A stretch of DNA of 64,000 nt from assembly GCA_038202885.1 (NCBI GenBank), contig JBBREP010000003.1:1-64000 (forward strand). The letters run 5' to 3'. A program made the translations under genes and the position numbers. The first letter of the stretch is position 1, and each line of letters starts with the position of its first letter. The DNA is from JBBREP01 sp038202885. GTDB taxonomy: Bacteria; Actinomycetota; Acidimicrobiia; IMCC26256; PALSA-610. The notes under the pieces are model-generated. The model had not been told where the DNA came from and did not search any database. It was given only the letters and a program-made list of their open reading frames with translations. Below, in pieces: positions 50,982 to 60,352 of the stretch.

Positions 50982-52490
50982 ATGAAAAATCGTTCGGTCA
51001 GTGCCATTGTTGGCGCGTCAACCTTCGCAGTCGCGCTCGTCGGTCTTGCGGCCCCTGCCCCGGCAGTGCGGGCCAACACGACAAGCGCGCCTGCGCACGC
51101 AGTCTCCCCGCACACTGCCGGAGTGCATCGCAGTGACTTCAACGGCGACGGCTTCGACGATCTCGTCGTGCCGGCTCCTGGTGAGGGTCTCGGGTCGATC
51201 GCGCGCGCTGGTGCGATCACGGTCGTCTACGGCTCGGCCTCGGGCCTCACGGGTACGAACGCGACAACCTTCACCCAAGACACCCCCGGCGTTGCCGGTA
51301 CGGCAGCCACTCGTAATTTCTGGGGCCGTGCGGTGACCACTGGCGACTTCAATGGCGACGGCTTCGACGACATTGCGATCGGTTCACAGCAGACGGTGGG
51401 CGCAGTGAGCCGGGCCGGTACCGTCACGATCCTGTGGGGGAGTGCGGGCGGTATCACCGCCACTGGCAGCGTGTTGTTCACCGCGACGAGCGCCAATGTC
51501 GCGCCCGCGAAGACCACCTACGCGTACTTCGGCGGCACGCTTGCGGCTGGTGACTTCAACGGCGACGGCACCGACGATCTTGCGGTCGGGATCCCCGGCG
51601 CGACGATTGCCGGCGCGGTCAACGCCGGTGGATTGACGGTGCTGACTGGGTCGTCGACCGGTTTGATTCCGACGGGTGCGTACATCTACCAGCACCATGG
51701 TCCCGCCGGATACCCCGAAACCGGCGATGGCTTCGCGACATCGCTCGCCGCCGGGGAGCTCAATGGCGACATCTACGACGATCTCATCGTGGGTACGCCC
51801 TTCGAAGATGCCGGCACCGTGGTCGACGCGGGCGTGGTTGATGTGTTGCTCGGCAGCGCGACCGGTGTGTACCCCGTGCAGGATCGCTCCATCGTGGGTG
51901 GCGCGCTGCCGGTGGCGACGAACCGTCGCCTCGGTAGGAGTGTCGCGGTGCAGTCGCTGAGCGGCACCGACCAAGGATGGGTGTACGCAGCAGGCCGCCA
52001 GTCGGCCGGCTGGATCGAAAAGCTCGATCTCGTGCACAACACACTCGTCATCCACAGCATCGGCACGCCGGGGAGCCAGCACGGATTGGCCATGGCGTTC
52101 GGGCAGTTTTCGAGCGCTTCCACGTCGGCCATGGCGATCGGCGAGCCGTACTTCAACGCTTCGGCCGGCGGTCAGGTCGTCATCCGTGACGGCGCCAACA
52201 GCACCGGGCTCGACCAGGATACGGCCGGCGTTCCGGGCCACTCCGAAAAGGGCGACGCCTTCGGCGTCGGGCTCGCGGTCGGCGACTACAACGGTGACGG
52301 GCTCGATGATCTCGCCGTGGCCGTGCCGTTCGAATCGATCAACGCGATCTACCACGCTGGCGTGTTCTACGTGTTCCAGGGCGACGCGCTCGGCCTCGCG
52401 CACAGTGCGCTGACCCCGAAGCTATGGACGCAGGAATCGCCTGGGATCCCTGGCTACTCCGAATCTCGGGACCTCTTCGGTTCGTTCTGA
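50982..52490 (+). CDS. Secreted FG-GAP repeat protein
   Basis: A 502-aa exported FG-GAP protein: signal MKNRSVSAIVGASTFAVALV with cleavage near AVRANT, then repeats HRSDFNGDGFDDLVVPAPG, GDFNGDGFDDIAIGSQ, GDFNGDGTDDLAVGIPG, LNGDIYDDLIVGTPF, and a final GDYNGDGLDDLAVAVPF. The calcium-binding DxNGDGxDD pattern is nearly perfect. GGTGGAG lies about 6 nt before ATG 50982. It is paired divergently with the other FG-GAP gene, suggesting shared control. No enzymatic domain is visible. Confidence 0.88.
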   Translation: MKNRSVSAIVGASTFAVALVGLAAPAPAVRANTTSAPAHAVSPHTAGVHRSDFNGDGFDDLVVPAPGEGLGSIARAGAITVVYGSASGLTGTNATTFTQDTPGVAGTAATRNFWGRAVTTGDFNGDGFDDIAIGSQQTVGAVSRAGTVTILWGSAGGITATGSVLFTATSANVAPAKTTYAYFGGTLAAGDFNGDGTDDLAVGIPGATIAGAVNAGGLTVLTGSSTGLIPTGAYIYQHHGPAGYPETGDGFATSLAAGELNGDIYDDLIVGTPFEDAGTVVDAGVVDVLLGSATGVYPVQDRSIVGGALPVATNRRLGRSVAVQSLSGTDQGWVYAAGRQSAGWIEKLDLVHNTLVIHSIGTPGSQHGLAMAFGQFSSASTSAMAIGEPYFNASAGGQVVIRDGANSTGLDQDTAGVPGHSEKGDAFGVGLAVGDYNGDGLDDLAVAVPFESINAIYHAGVFYVFQGDALGLAHSALTPKLWTQESPGIPGYSESRDLFGSF

Positions 52491-52524
52491 GCGCTCGCGT
52501 CCCGAGCACTGCGACAACCAGGCC

Positions 52525-52545
52525 GGTATCCCGGCGACCGATACC
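52525..52545. promoter_or_regulatory. Inverted repeat upstream of SRPBCC gene
   Basis: GGTATC (52525-52530) and GATACC (52540-52545) with a 9-bp spacer end 8 bp before ATG 52554. GATACC could also be a -10 element of a leaderless transcript. Confidence 0.4.
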
Positions 52546-52553
52546 CTGGCGAC

Positions 52554-53027
52554 ATGAGCGAATCGCCCGACGTCGTGACCGTCGAACGCACCATCGCCGC
52601 CGAGCCGGCAGCCATCTTTGCGCTGCTCGCCGATCCGAACCGCCATCGCGACATCGACGGCTCGGGCACGGTGCGCTCGGCCAAGGGTGACGCCGCGCGC
52701 TTGGCGATGGGTTCACGCTTCGGGATGTCGATGAAGCTCGGTATGCCGTATTCGATGGTGAACGAGATCATCGAGTTCGACGAACCGAAGCGGATTGCGT
52801 GGCAGACGCGCCCGCCGACGAGCATCGGCGGCAAGCTGTTCGGCGGGCGCATCTGGCGCTACGAGCTCGAGCCCACTGATGGCGGCACTCGTGTGCGCGA
52901 AAGCTGGGACGTCTCGCAGGAAAAGGAGCCGGTGCGCCGCCTACTGCGCGGCCGCCGAACGCGCGAACACACCCGCAAGGCAATGGACGCGACGCTTGCC
53001 AAGATCGAACAGCTCCTCGCCCACTGA
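52554..53027 (+). CDS. SRPBCC family protein
   Basis: A 157-aa START-like protein: VTVERTIAAEPAAIFALLADPNRHRDIDGSG, then FGMSMKLGMPYSMVNEIIEFDEPKRIAWQTRP is the classic fold pattern, with a charged C-terminus. Likely binds a hydrophobic ligand or acts as polyketide-cyclase-like protein; no specific substrate is visible. It stands alone, followed by a convergent serine hydrolase 49 bp on. Confidence 0.85.
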   Translation: MSESPDVVTVERTIAAEPAAIFALLADPNRHRDIDGSGTVRSAKGDAARLAMGSRFGMSMKLGMPYSMVNEIIEFDEPKRIAWQTRPPTSIGGKLFGGRIWRYELEPTDGGTRVRESWDVSQEKEPVRRLLRGRRTREHTRKAMDATLAKIEQLLAH

Positions 53028-53076
53028 ACCTGTGTCGCCGCGGCCGCGCGGTCTTGTCGCGATGAGGGTGTGACGC

Positions 53077-54231
53077 TCAGAGCGACGCGTAGACGGCGTC
53101 GATCAGCGAGCGGTTCCGTGTGCTCTGCCAGCGCGGGATCAGGTGGTTCATCACGTAGCCGAAGGCCACACCGCGATCGGGATCGGCAAAGCCAACGGCC
53201 CCGCCCGTACCGAAGTGGCCGAAGCTGTGCGGGTTGGGCCCGAACGGCCGCCGCGCGACGGTGGGCTTGAAGCCGAGCCCGAAGGTGACGTCCTCGCCGA
53301 GCACTGGGCAGTAACCCTCTGATTGTGGGCGTGTCGCCTCGCCCAGCAGGCCAGGCGACAGCAGGCGATGCGGCTCGAGCAACGCCGAATACACCCGCGC
53401 CACGCCGGTGGCGGTGCCGTGACCGTTCGTGGAGGGCAGCTCGGCGCTGCGCCACTCGGGCGAGTTGACGACACCCATGGAGGAATAGCCGGGAGGGTTG
53501 AAGTAGCTGCGCGCAACCAGCAACGCGTCACCGGTGAGCTCGGCGGTATCGAAGTTTCCGAGCGCGTTCGGCGCGGCCCAGATGATGTCGGCGCAGCGGT
53601 GCCGCTGCGTTTCGGGTACACCGAAGAACACGTCGGCGCCGAGTGGACCGACTGCCTTCTGTAACCGTGCCCTTGGCGCGTCGCCCGTGACCCGGCGCAC
53701 GATCTCGCCCACGAGATGACCGTAGGTGTTCGTGTGGTACACGTGGCGCGTTCCGGGTTCGAACCACGCTTCGGTGGCCGCGAGCGCGCCGGTCATGGTG
53801 TCCCAGTTCCAAAGATCATCGTTCGTCAGCGGTTCGCGGATCGCTGGCACTCCGGCCCGATGACACAGCGCGTGGCGCAACGTCGCCGCGTGTTTGCCGG
53901 CCGTGGCGAACTCGGGCCACACCGACCCGATTGGGTCGTCGAGTTTGATCAGGCCATCGTCGACGAGTTGAAGCGCGAGCAGCCCGATGATGGCCTTACC
54001 CACCGAATAGAAGTTGACGAGCGTGTCGGGCGCCCACGCGCGGGTTTCGGTCTCGTCCGTCCAACCGCCGGCCAGATCGACGACGACGGTGCCGTCCACG
54101 ATCACGCACACTGCCGCGCCAACTTCGCCGCGCTCGGCGAAGTTGGCGGCGAACGCTTCGCGCACCCTGCTAAACGCGTCGCTGCACTGCCCGCTGATCG
54201 GCACGCTGATCGGCACACTCATGGGCGCCAT
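53077..54231 (-). CDS. Serine hydrolase, beta-lactamase class C fold (EstB-like)
   Basis: A 384-aa penicillin-recognising-fold esterase or peptidase. The nucleophile motif SxxK is SVGK near residue 75; the tyrosine motif lies in YHTNTYGHLVGEIVRR; the third motif is HFGTGG near 350. This trio fits EstB-type esterases more than true beta-lactamases. No signal peptide, so it is probably cytosolic. The start region holds a 12-bp tandem duplication (residues SVPI twice, MSVPISVPIS). It lies 9 bp downstream of the acetate kinase gene on the same strand, but a link in function is not evident. Confidence 0.85.
   Translation of the reverse strand: MAPMSVPISVPISGQCSDAFSRVREAFAANFAERGEVGAAVCVIVDGTVVVDLAGGWTDETETRAWAPDTLVNFYSVGKAIIGLLALQLVDDGLIKLDDPIGSVWPEFATAGKHAATLRHALCHRAGVPAIREPLTNDDLWNWDTMTGALAATEAWFEPGTRHVYHTNTYGHLVGEIVRRVTGDAPRARLQKAVGPLGADVFFGVPETQRHRCADIIWAAPNALGNFDTAELTGDALLVARSYFNPPGYSSMGVVNSPEWRSAELPSTNGHGTATGVARVYSALLEPHRLLSPGLLGEATRPQSEGYCPVLGEDVTFGLGFKPTVARRPFGPNPHSFGHFGTGGAVGFADPDRGVAFGYVMNHLIPRWQSTRNRSLIDAVYASL
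54193..54216 (-). repeat. 12-bp tandem duplication in serine-hydrolase start
   Basis: Two exact copies of GCTGATCGGCAC (54193-54204, 54205-54216) encode SVPI twice near the N-terminus. Confidence 0.85.
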
Positions 54232-54240
54232 TCTCGCAGC

Positions 54241-55320
54241 TCAACGACTCCGTGAAGAACGGCTGCGCACTTGCGCTGCGATTTCGGCGTCTTCGCGTGC
54301 GGTGACGACGAACGCACGCGGTGTGCCACCCCCGGCTCCGATTTCACCGTCGCTCGTGGTCGCGGCGTTGGCGGCGTCGTCGAGCGCGAGCCCGCACGCG
54401 GCGCGTACCGCCGCGGCGTGTTCGCCGACACCGCCGGTGAAGACGAGCGCATCGACGCGAGCGAGGGCCGCGGACATCGCTCCAATCGATCGGCGCAGCG
54501 AATGCGTGTACACGTCGAACGCCAAGGTTGCGTCGGCATCGCCGCGGGCACGGCGCGCAATGACCTCACGCATGTCGGCCGTGCCGCACAAGCCGAACAG
54601 TCCGCTGTGTTGCTCGAGGCCGTTATTCACCTCGGCCGCACTGAGGCCCTCCTGGGCAATGAGCCAGGTGATCAGACCGGGATCGACGCTGCCGGAGCGG
54701 GTCGCCATCACAAGGCCGTCGAGCGGCGTGAAACCCATGGTCGTGTCGACGGAGCGGCCGGCGTCGATGGCGCACAGTGACGCGCCCGCGCCGAGGTGGC
54801 AGCTGATGATGGAGAGTTCGGTGAGCGGGCGCCCTGCGAGCTCGCCGGTGCGGCGCGATGCGTAGGCGTGCGAGAGGCCGTGGAAGCCGAAGCGGCGCAG
54901 CGGCCAGCGATCGCGCCACGCGGCCGGAAGCGCGTATGTGGACGCGGCCGGCGTGAGGGTGGCGTGAAACGCGGTGTCGAAGCACGCGAACTGTTCGAGC
55001 GACGGCACCGCGCTGCGCGCGGCGCGGATGCCGGCGAGCGCCCGCGGCTGGTGCAACGGTGCGAGCGGTGTGAGCGCGTCGATCTCCCCGACGACTCGGT
55101 CGTCGATCGGCGTGGGCTCGGTGAATCGTGTCCCGCCGTGCACGACCCGGTGCCCGACCGCGTCGATCCGGCCCGCATCGGTGGCGTCGACGAACGCCTG
55201 AATCGGTGCGGCACCTCCGTCCCACGCCTCGATCGTGTGCGCGGCCGCGATCGCGCCATCGTCGCCGACCACCGACAGCTTCAGCGTGCTCGAACCCGCG
55301 TTCACCACGAGCACGCGCAT
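54241..55320 (-). CDS. ackA: Acetate kinase
   Basis: A 359-aa ASKHA-fold kinase, converting acetyl phosphate plus ADP to acetate plus ATP. N-terminal phosphate loop MRVLVVNAGSSTLKLSV; VVHGGTRFTEP near 65; CFDTAFHATL; GFHGLSHAYAS (catalytic His); DTTMGFTPLDGLVMATRSGSVDPG; and C-terminal VFTGGVGEHAAAVR. Shorter than the usual ~400 aa. It starts 2 bp after the phosphoketolase stop, so the two form an operon: phosphoketolase makes acetyl phosphate and this enzyme harvests ATP from it. ATG 55335 is a longer alternative that overlaps the upstream gene. Confidence 0.92.
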   Translation of the reverse strand: MRVLVVNAGSSTLKLSVVGDDGAIAAAHTIEAWDGGAAPIQAFVDATDAGRIDAVGHRVVHGGTRFTEPTPIDDRVVGEIDALTPLAPLHQPRALAGIRAARSAVPSLEQFACFDTAFHATLTPAASTYALPAAWRDRWPLRRFGFHGLSHAYASRRTGELAGRPLTELSIISCHLGAGASLCAIDAGRSVDTTMGFTPLDGLVMATRSGSVDPGLITWLIAQEGLSAAEVNNGLEQHSGLFGLCGTADMREVIARRARGDADATLAFDVYTHSLRRSIGAMSAALARVDALVFTGGVGEHAAAVRAACGLALDDAANAATTSDGEIGAGGGTPRAFVVTAREDAEIAAQVRSRSSRSR

Positions 55321-55322
55321 CG

Positions 55323-57764
55323 CTAGCCCGTCCACTTCCAGTCGCGGACCTCGGGCATGTCTTCGCCGTGGAGACGGATGTACTGGGCGTGCCGGTTGCG
55401 TTCGTCGGCCATGTGTTGGCGGAGCTGGGCCGCGTTGGCCCCGAGCCGTGGAACACGGTCGATCACGTCCATCACAAGGTGGAAACGGTCCATGTCGTTA
55501 CGCACGACCATGTCGAAGGGCGTCGTGACAGTGCCTTCTTCTTTGTACCCGCGCACGTGAAGGTTGTCGTGTCCTTTGCGCCGGTACGTGAGGCGGTGAA
55601 TCAACCACGGGTAGCCGTGGTACGCAAAGATCACGGGCTTGTTGATGGTGAACAGCGCGTCGTAGTCGCGATCCGACAGGCCGTGCGGATGCTCGTGCTC
55701 GGGCTGGAGGCGCATGAGGTCGACAACGTTGACGACGCGCACTGCGAGATCAGGCAGGTGCGTGCGTAACAGCGACACAGCGGCGAGGACCTCGAGGGTC
55801 GGTACATCACCCGCGCAGGCCATCACCACATCGGGTTCGCCCGACTCGCCTGGCTCGCCCGGTTCCGCGTGCTCGTCGCTGCTGGCCCAATCCCAGATCC
55901 CGATGCCGCGTGTGCAGTGAAGCGCGGCGTCGTCCATCGAGAGCCATGTCGGTGCCGGATTCTTGCCGGCCACGACGATGTTCACGAGGTTGCGCGTGCG
56001 CAAGCAGTGATCAATCGTCGACAGCAACGTGTTCGTGTCGGGAGGCAGGTACACGCGCACGACGTCGGCACTCTTGTTGACGGCGACATCGATGAACCCG
56101 GGATCCTGATGCGTGAACCCGTTGTGGTCCTGACGCCACACGTGCGACGTGAGCAGATAGTTGAGCGAAGGGATCGGCTGGCGCCACGGCAGCGTGCGCG
56201 CGACCTTCAACCACTTCGCGTGCTGGTTGAACATCGAGTCGATCACGTGCGCAAAGGCCTCGTAGCACGAGAAGAGTCCGTGCCGGCCGGTGAGGAGGTA
56301 GCCCTCGAGCCACCCTTCGCACGTCGTTTCCGACAGGATTTCCATGACCCGGCCGTCGGTTGCGAGCGCGACGTCGACGGGGAGTACCTCGGCCTCCCAC
56401 GTCTTGGCGGTGGCTTCGTACACCGCGTCGAGCCGGTTCGACGCCGTCTCATCTGGTCCGAAGAGGCGGAAGTTCCGCGTGTCGGCGTTGTCGCGAAACA
56501 CATCGCGGAGGTATCCGCCGAGCACATGCGTGGGTGCCGACAACGGTGCTCCCGGTGCGCTGACAGCCACGGCGTGGCTGTGCACGTTCGGCAAGCGGAG
56601 ATCGCGTACCAGCGCGCCGCCATTCGTGTGAGGGTTCGCGCTCATTCTGCGCTCGCCGCGCGGCAGCCAGTCGACAATCTCGCTGCGAGGTCGTCCATGG
56701 TCGTCGAAGAGTTCTTCGACGCGATAGGAACGCAGCCACTCGTCGAGCAGTGCGAGGTGTTCGGGTCGTTCGCGCACTTCGGACAGTGGCACTTGGTGGG
56801 CGCGCCACGTTCCTTCGACCGGTAGCCCGTCGACCTCTTTCGGGCCAGTCCAACCCTTCGGGGTACGCAGCACGATCATCGGCCAGCGCGGCCGCGTCGG
56901 CGCTGCCGGTGCATCGGCCCCCGCGGCTGCGCGGCGCGCCTGGGTCTGTATGGAGCGGATCTGGCCGAGCACATGGTCGATCGTCGCCGCGAGTTGTTGA
57001 TGCACGAGCGCGGGATCGTCGCCCTCAACGATGTAGGGATCCCACCCGTACCCCGAGAACAGCGCATCGAGTTCGTGCTCAGGAATGCGCGCGAGCACAG
57101 CGGGGTTCGCGATCTTGTAACCGTTGAGATGCAGGATCGGCAGGACGGCACCGTCGCCGACCGGGTCGAGGAACTTGTTCGAGTGCCAGCTCGTCGCGAG
57201 CGGCCCGGTTTCGGCCTCGCCGTCACCGACGATGCACGCAACGATCAGGTCGGGGTTGTCGAACGCGGCGCCGAACGCGTGGGTGATCGAGTACCCGAGT
57301 TCGCCGCCCTCGTGGATCGAACCCGGGGTCTCGGGCGCGACATGGCTCGGCACGCCACCGGGAAACGAGAACTGCCGGAACAGTCGTTCCATGCCTTCGC
57401 CGTCGCGGGTGATCGTGGGGTACGTATCGGTGTAGCTGTCCTCGAGCCACGCGTTGGCGAGAATCGCCGGACCGCCATGGCCCGGGCCGATGACGTAGAT
57501 CATGTCGAGATCGTCGCGGGCGATCACGCGGTTGAGGTGGGTGTAGATCATGCTCAGACCGGGACTCGTCCCCCAATGGCCGAGCAGCCTGGGCTTGAGA
57601 TCGCTCGGCGCGAGCGTGCGGCGCAGCAGCGCGTTGTCGAGCAGGTAGATCTGGCCCACCGTGAGGAAGTTCGCGGCGCGCCAGTACGCGTCGAGGCGCG
57701 CCAGTTCTTCGGCGGACAGTGGCTGGCGTTCGATGCGTTGCACGACCCCTGAGGTATACCCCAT
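55323..57764 (-). CDS. xfp: Xylulose-5-phosphate/fructose-6-phosphate phosphoketolase
   Basis: An 813-aa thiamine-diphosphate enzyme. It splits xylulose-5-P or fructose-6-P to acetyl phosphate plus glyceraldehyde-3-P or erythrose-4-P. Visible marks: YWRAANFLTVGQIYLLDN, LLGHWGTSPGLSMIYTHLNR, YVIGPGHGGPAILANAWLE, GSIHEGGELGYSITHAFGAAFDNPDLIV, GDGEAETGPLATSWHSNKFL (ThDP site GDGEAETG), FLLTSHVWRQDHNGFTHQDPGF-like segment and C-terminal KPVIFAYHGYPWLIHRL. Length fits the family. It leads an operon with acetate kinase and is divergent from glutamate decarboxylase. Confidence 0.95.
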   Translation of the reverse strand: MGYTSGVVQRIERQPLSAEELARLDAYWRAANFLTVGQIYLLDNALLRRTLAPSDLKPRLLGHWGTSPGLSMIYTHLNRVIARDDLDMIYVIGPGHGGPAILANAWLEDSYTDTYPTITRDGEGMERLFRQFSFPGGVPSHVAPETPGSIHEGGELGYSITHAFGAAFDNPDLIVACIVGDGEAETGPLATSWHSNKFLDPVGDGAVLPILHLNGYKIANPAVLARIPEHELDALFSGYGWDPYIVEGDDPALVHQQLAATIDHVLGQIRSIQTQARRAAAGADAPAAPTRPRWPMIVLRTPKGWTGPKEVDGLPVEGTWRAHQVPLSEVRERPEHLALLDEWLRSYRVEELFDDHGRPRSEIVDWLPRGERRMSANPHTNGGALVRDLRLPNVHSHAVAVSAPGAPLSAPTHVLGGYLRDVFRDNADTRNFRLFGPDETASNRLDAVYEATAKTWEAEVLPVDVALATDGRVMEILSETTCEGWLEGYLLTGRHGLFSCYEAFAHVIDSMFNQHAKWLKVARTLPWRQPIPSLNYLLTSHVWRQDHNGFTHQDPGFIDVAVNKSADVVRVYLPPDTNTLLSTIDHCLRTRNLVNIVVAGKNPAPTWLSMDDAALHCTRGIGIWDWASSDEHAEPGEPGESGEPDVVMACAGDVPTLEVLAAVSLLRTHLPDLAVRVVNVVDLMRLQPEHEHPHGLSDRDYDALFTINKPVIFAYHGYPWLIHRLTYRRKGHDNLHVRGYKEEGTVTTPFDMVVRNDMDRFHLVMDVIDRVPRLGANAAQLRQHMADERNRHAQYIRLHGEDMPEVRDWKWTG

Positions 57765-57780
57765 CACCGAGGGCCTGACA

Positions 57781-57810
57781 CCTGCGGGTCGTTGTCCTGC
57801 GGGTCGTTGT
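57781..57810. repeat. 15-bp direct repeat in divergent xfp/gadB promoter
   Basis: Two exact copies of CCTGCGGGTCGTTGT lie side by side in the 58-bp gap between the divergent starts (57764 and 57823), where both promoters must be. They could be a regulator site or a duplication. Confidence 0.8.
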
Positions 57811-57822
57811 ACGGTGCGTCTG

Positions 57823-59211
57823 ATGAGTCATCAGCATCGAGGCGCCGGCGCATCGGACGAGATCGCCGTCAACCCGTTGTTCTCGCGCCGTGCTGAGTCG
57901 GGCATTCCTCGATGGACGATCCCCGATGGCGAAATGCTGCCGGAAACCGCGTATCAGATCATCCACGACGAGCTGCTCCTCGATGGCAACGCTCGCCAGA
58001 ACCTCGCAACGTTCGTCACGACGTGGATGGAACCTGAAGCGACGCAGCTCTACATGGAATCGTTCGACAAGAACATGATCGACAAGGACGAGTATCCGCA
58101 GACCGCGGCGATCGAGGAGCGCTGCCTGCACATCCTCGCCGACCTGTGGAATGCGCCCGATGCCCACGGCACGATTGGCACCTCAACGATCGGATCATCC
58201 GAAGCGTGCATGCTCGCGGGACTCGCGTTCAAGCGCCGCTGGCAACAGGCGCGGCGAGCGGCAGGAATGTCGACGGAGTCGCCGAACATCGTGTTCAGCT
58301 CGGCGGTGCAGGTGGTCTGGGAGAAGTTCGCGAACTACTGGGACGTCGAGCCGCGCTACGCGCCGATCACGAAGGACGCGCCGTACCTCACGCCCGAAAC
58401 GATGCTCGCGCAGGTCGACGAGAACACGATCGGCGTGGTTGCGGTGCTCGGCGTCACCTACAACGGCGTGTACGAACCGGTCAAGGAACTCGCCGGCGCA
58501 CTCGACAAACTGGCCGCGCGTACGGGCGTGGATGTGCCGCTGCACATTGACGGGGCATCGGGCGGCTTCATCGCTCCGTTCCTCGACCCGCAGCTCGAGT
58601 GGGATTTCCGCGTGCCACGGGTGCACTCGATCAGCGCCTCCGGGCACAAGTTCGGACTCGTCTATCCCGGCCTCGGCTGGGTCGTGTGGGCCAAACGTGC
58701 ATACGTGCCTGAGGATCTCATCTTCACGGTGAGCTACCTCGGCGGGAACATGCCCACGCTCGCGCTGAACTTCTCGCGGCCCGGCGCCCAGGTGCTCTTG
58801 CAGTACTACAACTTCCTGCGGCTCGGCCGTGAGGGCTACCGGCGCGTCATGCAGGCGTCGAAGGACGCGGCGCAGTACTTCGCGACCGAGATCGCGAAGC
58901 TCGACCAATTCGAGGTCCTCACCGACGGTTCCGATATGCCGCTCGTCACCTGGACGACCGCCGGCCCCGATCGCCCGTGGGACCTCCACGACCTGTCGGC
59001 CAAGCTTCGCGAGCGCGGATGGCAGGTGCCCGCGTACCCGATGCCGGCCAACATCGAGGACATAACCGTGATGCGCGTCGTGTTCCGCAACGGCGTGTCG
59101 ATCGACCTCACGCGCATCCTGCTCGACGACCTCGTGAACTCAGTCGCGTTCCTTGACGCACTTCCCGGCTCGCCACGCCCAAGCGGACCCGCGATCGCGT
59201 TCCATCACTGA
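57823..59211 (+). CDS. gadB: Glutamate decarboxylase
   Basis: A 462-aa PLP enzyme that turns glutamate into GABA and CO2, consuming a proton. Signature regions: NPLFSRRAESGIPRW, FVTTWMEPEATQLYMESFDKN, GTSTIGSSEACMLAGLAFKRRWQ, LHIDGASGGFIAPFLDP (Asp partner of PLP), SISASGHKFGLVYPGLGWVVW with the PLP-binding Lys in SGHK, and SYLGGNMPTLALNFSRPG. Typical for acid-resistance GadB. It is divergent from phosphoketolase across a 15-bp direct repeat, which suggests common control of acid and carbon stress. Confidence 0.94.
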   Translation: MSHQHRGAGASDEIAVNPLFSRRAESGIPRWTIPDGEMLPETAYQIIHDELLLDGNARQNLATFVTTWMEPEATQLYMESFDKNMIDKDEYPQTAAIEERCLHILADLWNAPDAHGTIGTSTIGSSEACMLAGLAFKRRWQQARRAAGMSTESPNIVFSSAVQVVWEKFANYWDVEPRYAPITKDAPYLTPETMLAQVDENTIGVVAVLGVTYNGVYEPVKELAGALDKLAARTGVDVPLHIDGASGGFIAPFLDPQLEWDFRVPRVHSISASGHKFGLVYPGLGWVVWAKRAYVPEDLIFTVSYLGGNMPTLALNFSRPGAQVLLQYYNFLRLGREGYRRVMQASKDAAQYFATEIAKLDQFEVLTDGSDMPLVTWTTAGPDRPWDLHDLSAKLRERGWQVPAYPMPANIEDITVMRVVFRNGVSIDLTRILLDDLVNSVAFLDALPGSPRPSGPAIAFHH

Positions 59212-59264
59212 GCGGCCGTCGGCGGGATCGACTCCAGGTCCGAGGCGGTGCCAAACTCCGCGGC

Positions 59265-60317
59265 ATGAGCCTCGACGAGTTGCTCGACGGGGCTCGGCGC
59301 CTCGTCGACGAAGGTGTGACGCCCGCGTGCCAAATCGCCGTCGCGCGCGACTCGAAGCTGCTGGCCTTCGAGACCTTCGGTGCGGCCGAGAACAACAGCC
59401 GCTTCAGCGTGTTCTCGGCCACGAAACCGATTGTTGCGTCGGTGATGTGGCTGCTGATCGCCGACGGCAGCATCGACGTACAGCGCCGCATTGCCGACTA
59501 CGTGCCCGAATTCGCAACCCACGGCAAAGACTCCGTCACGGTCGAGCAGGTGATGCTCCACACGTCGGGATTTCCGAACGCGACGATGGATCCCGTCGAA
59601 GGTGCCGACCCCGCGCGGCGGTTGGCGCGGTTCACGCAGTGGGAACTCGAATGGGAACCCGGTTCGCGCTTCGAATACCACGGGTCGTCGGCGCACTGGG
59701 TGCTCGCCGAACTCATCGAGCGGGCGACCGGCGCCGACTTTCGCGACGTACTCGAACAACGCGTCTGCGTACCGCTTGGCCTACCGCGACTGCTCGGTAT
59801 TGCGCCCGCCGATCAAGGCGATGTCGTCGACGGGGTGCGCATCGGCGCCCCGTCCGACGACGAGTCGATCGACCTGTTGCGCTTCAACGAGCCCGACGTG
59901 CGTGCCGCGGGTGTCCCTGGCGGTGGCGGGGTGATGACCGCGGCCACGATGGCGCGCTTCTATCAGGCGTTGCTACACAACCCCGGCGCGCGCTGGGATG
60001 CCAGCGTGCTCACCGATGCCACCACCCACGTTCGGTGCCACTTCGATGATCCGCTGATGAGCGTGCCGTCGAATCGCACGCTCGGGCTCGTGCTCGCCGG
60101 CGACGACGGGCTGCATCAGTTCCGGTACGGAATGTTCGGTGCCGACAACTCGCCGGGAACATTCGGGCACGCGGGCGCATACTGCCAAGTCGCGTGGGCC
60201 GATCCCGCTACAGGGATCTCGTTCGCCTTCGCCAAGAACGGTCTCGACTCGGACATGTTCGCCGATGCGCTGCGCGTGTTGCCGTTGTCGAACCTGGCGT
60301 CGTCGCTCGCTGAGTAA
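59265..60317 (+). CDS. Serine hydrolase, beta-lactamase fold
   Basis: A 350-aa beta-lactamase-related serine hydrolase. SxxK is SATK (FSVFSATKPIVASVM) near residue 49, tyrosine motif YHGSSAHWVLAELIER near 138, and the HxG region is FGHAGAYCQVAWADP near 310. No signal peptide. The order suits family VIII esterases. It follows gadB by 53 bp on the same strand; separate transcription is likely. The substrate is unknown. Confidence 0.85.
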   Translation: MSLDELLDGARRLVDEGVTPACQIAVARDSKLLAFETFGAAENNSRFSVFSATKPIVASVMWLLIADGSIDVQRRIADYVPEFATHGKDSVTVEQVMLHTSGFPNATMDPVEGADPARRLARFTQWELEWEPGSRFEYHGSSAHWVLAELIERATGADFRDVLEQRVCVPLGLPRLLGIAPADQGDVVDGVRIGAPSDDESIDLLRFNEPDVRAAGVPGGGGVMTAATMARFYQALLHNPGARWDASVLTDATTHVRCHFDDPLMSVPSNRTLGLVLAGDDGLHQFRYGMFGADNSPGTFGHAGAYCQVAWADPATGISFAFAKNGLDSDMFADALRVLPLSNLASSLAE

Positions 60318-60318
60318 C

Positions 60319-60348
60319 GCTGCCTGGCCTTTCGCTGCCTGGCCTTTC
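60319..60348. repeat. 15-bp tandem duplication
   Basis: Two exact copies of GCTGCCTGGCCTTTC (60319-60333, 60334-60348) directly after the serine hydrolase stop and before the convergent DUF1003 stop. Confidence 0.9.
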
Positions 60349-60352
60349 GCTG

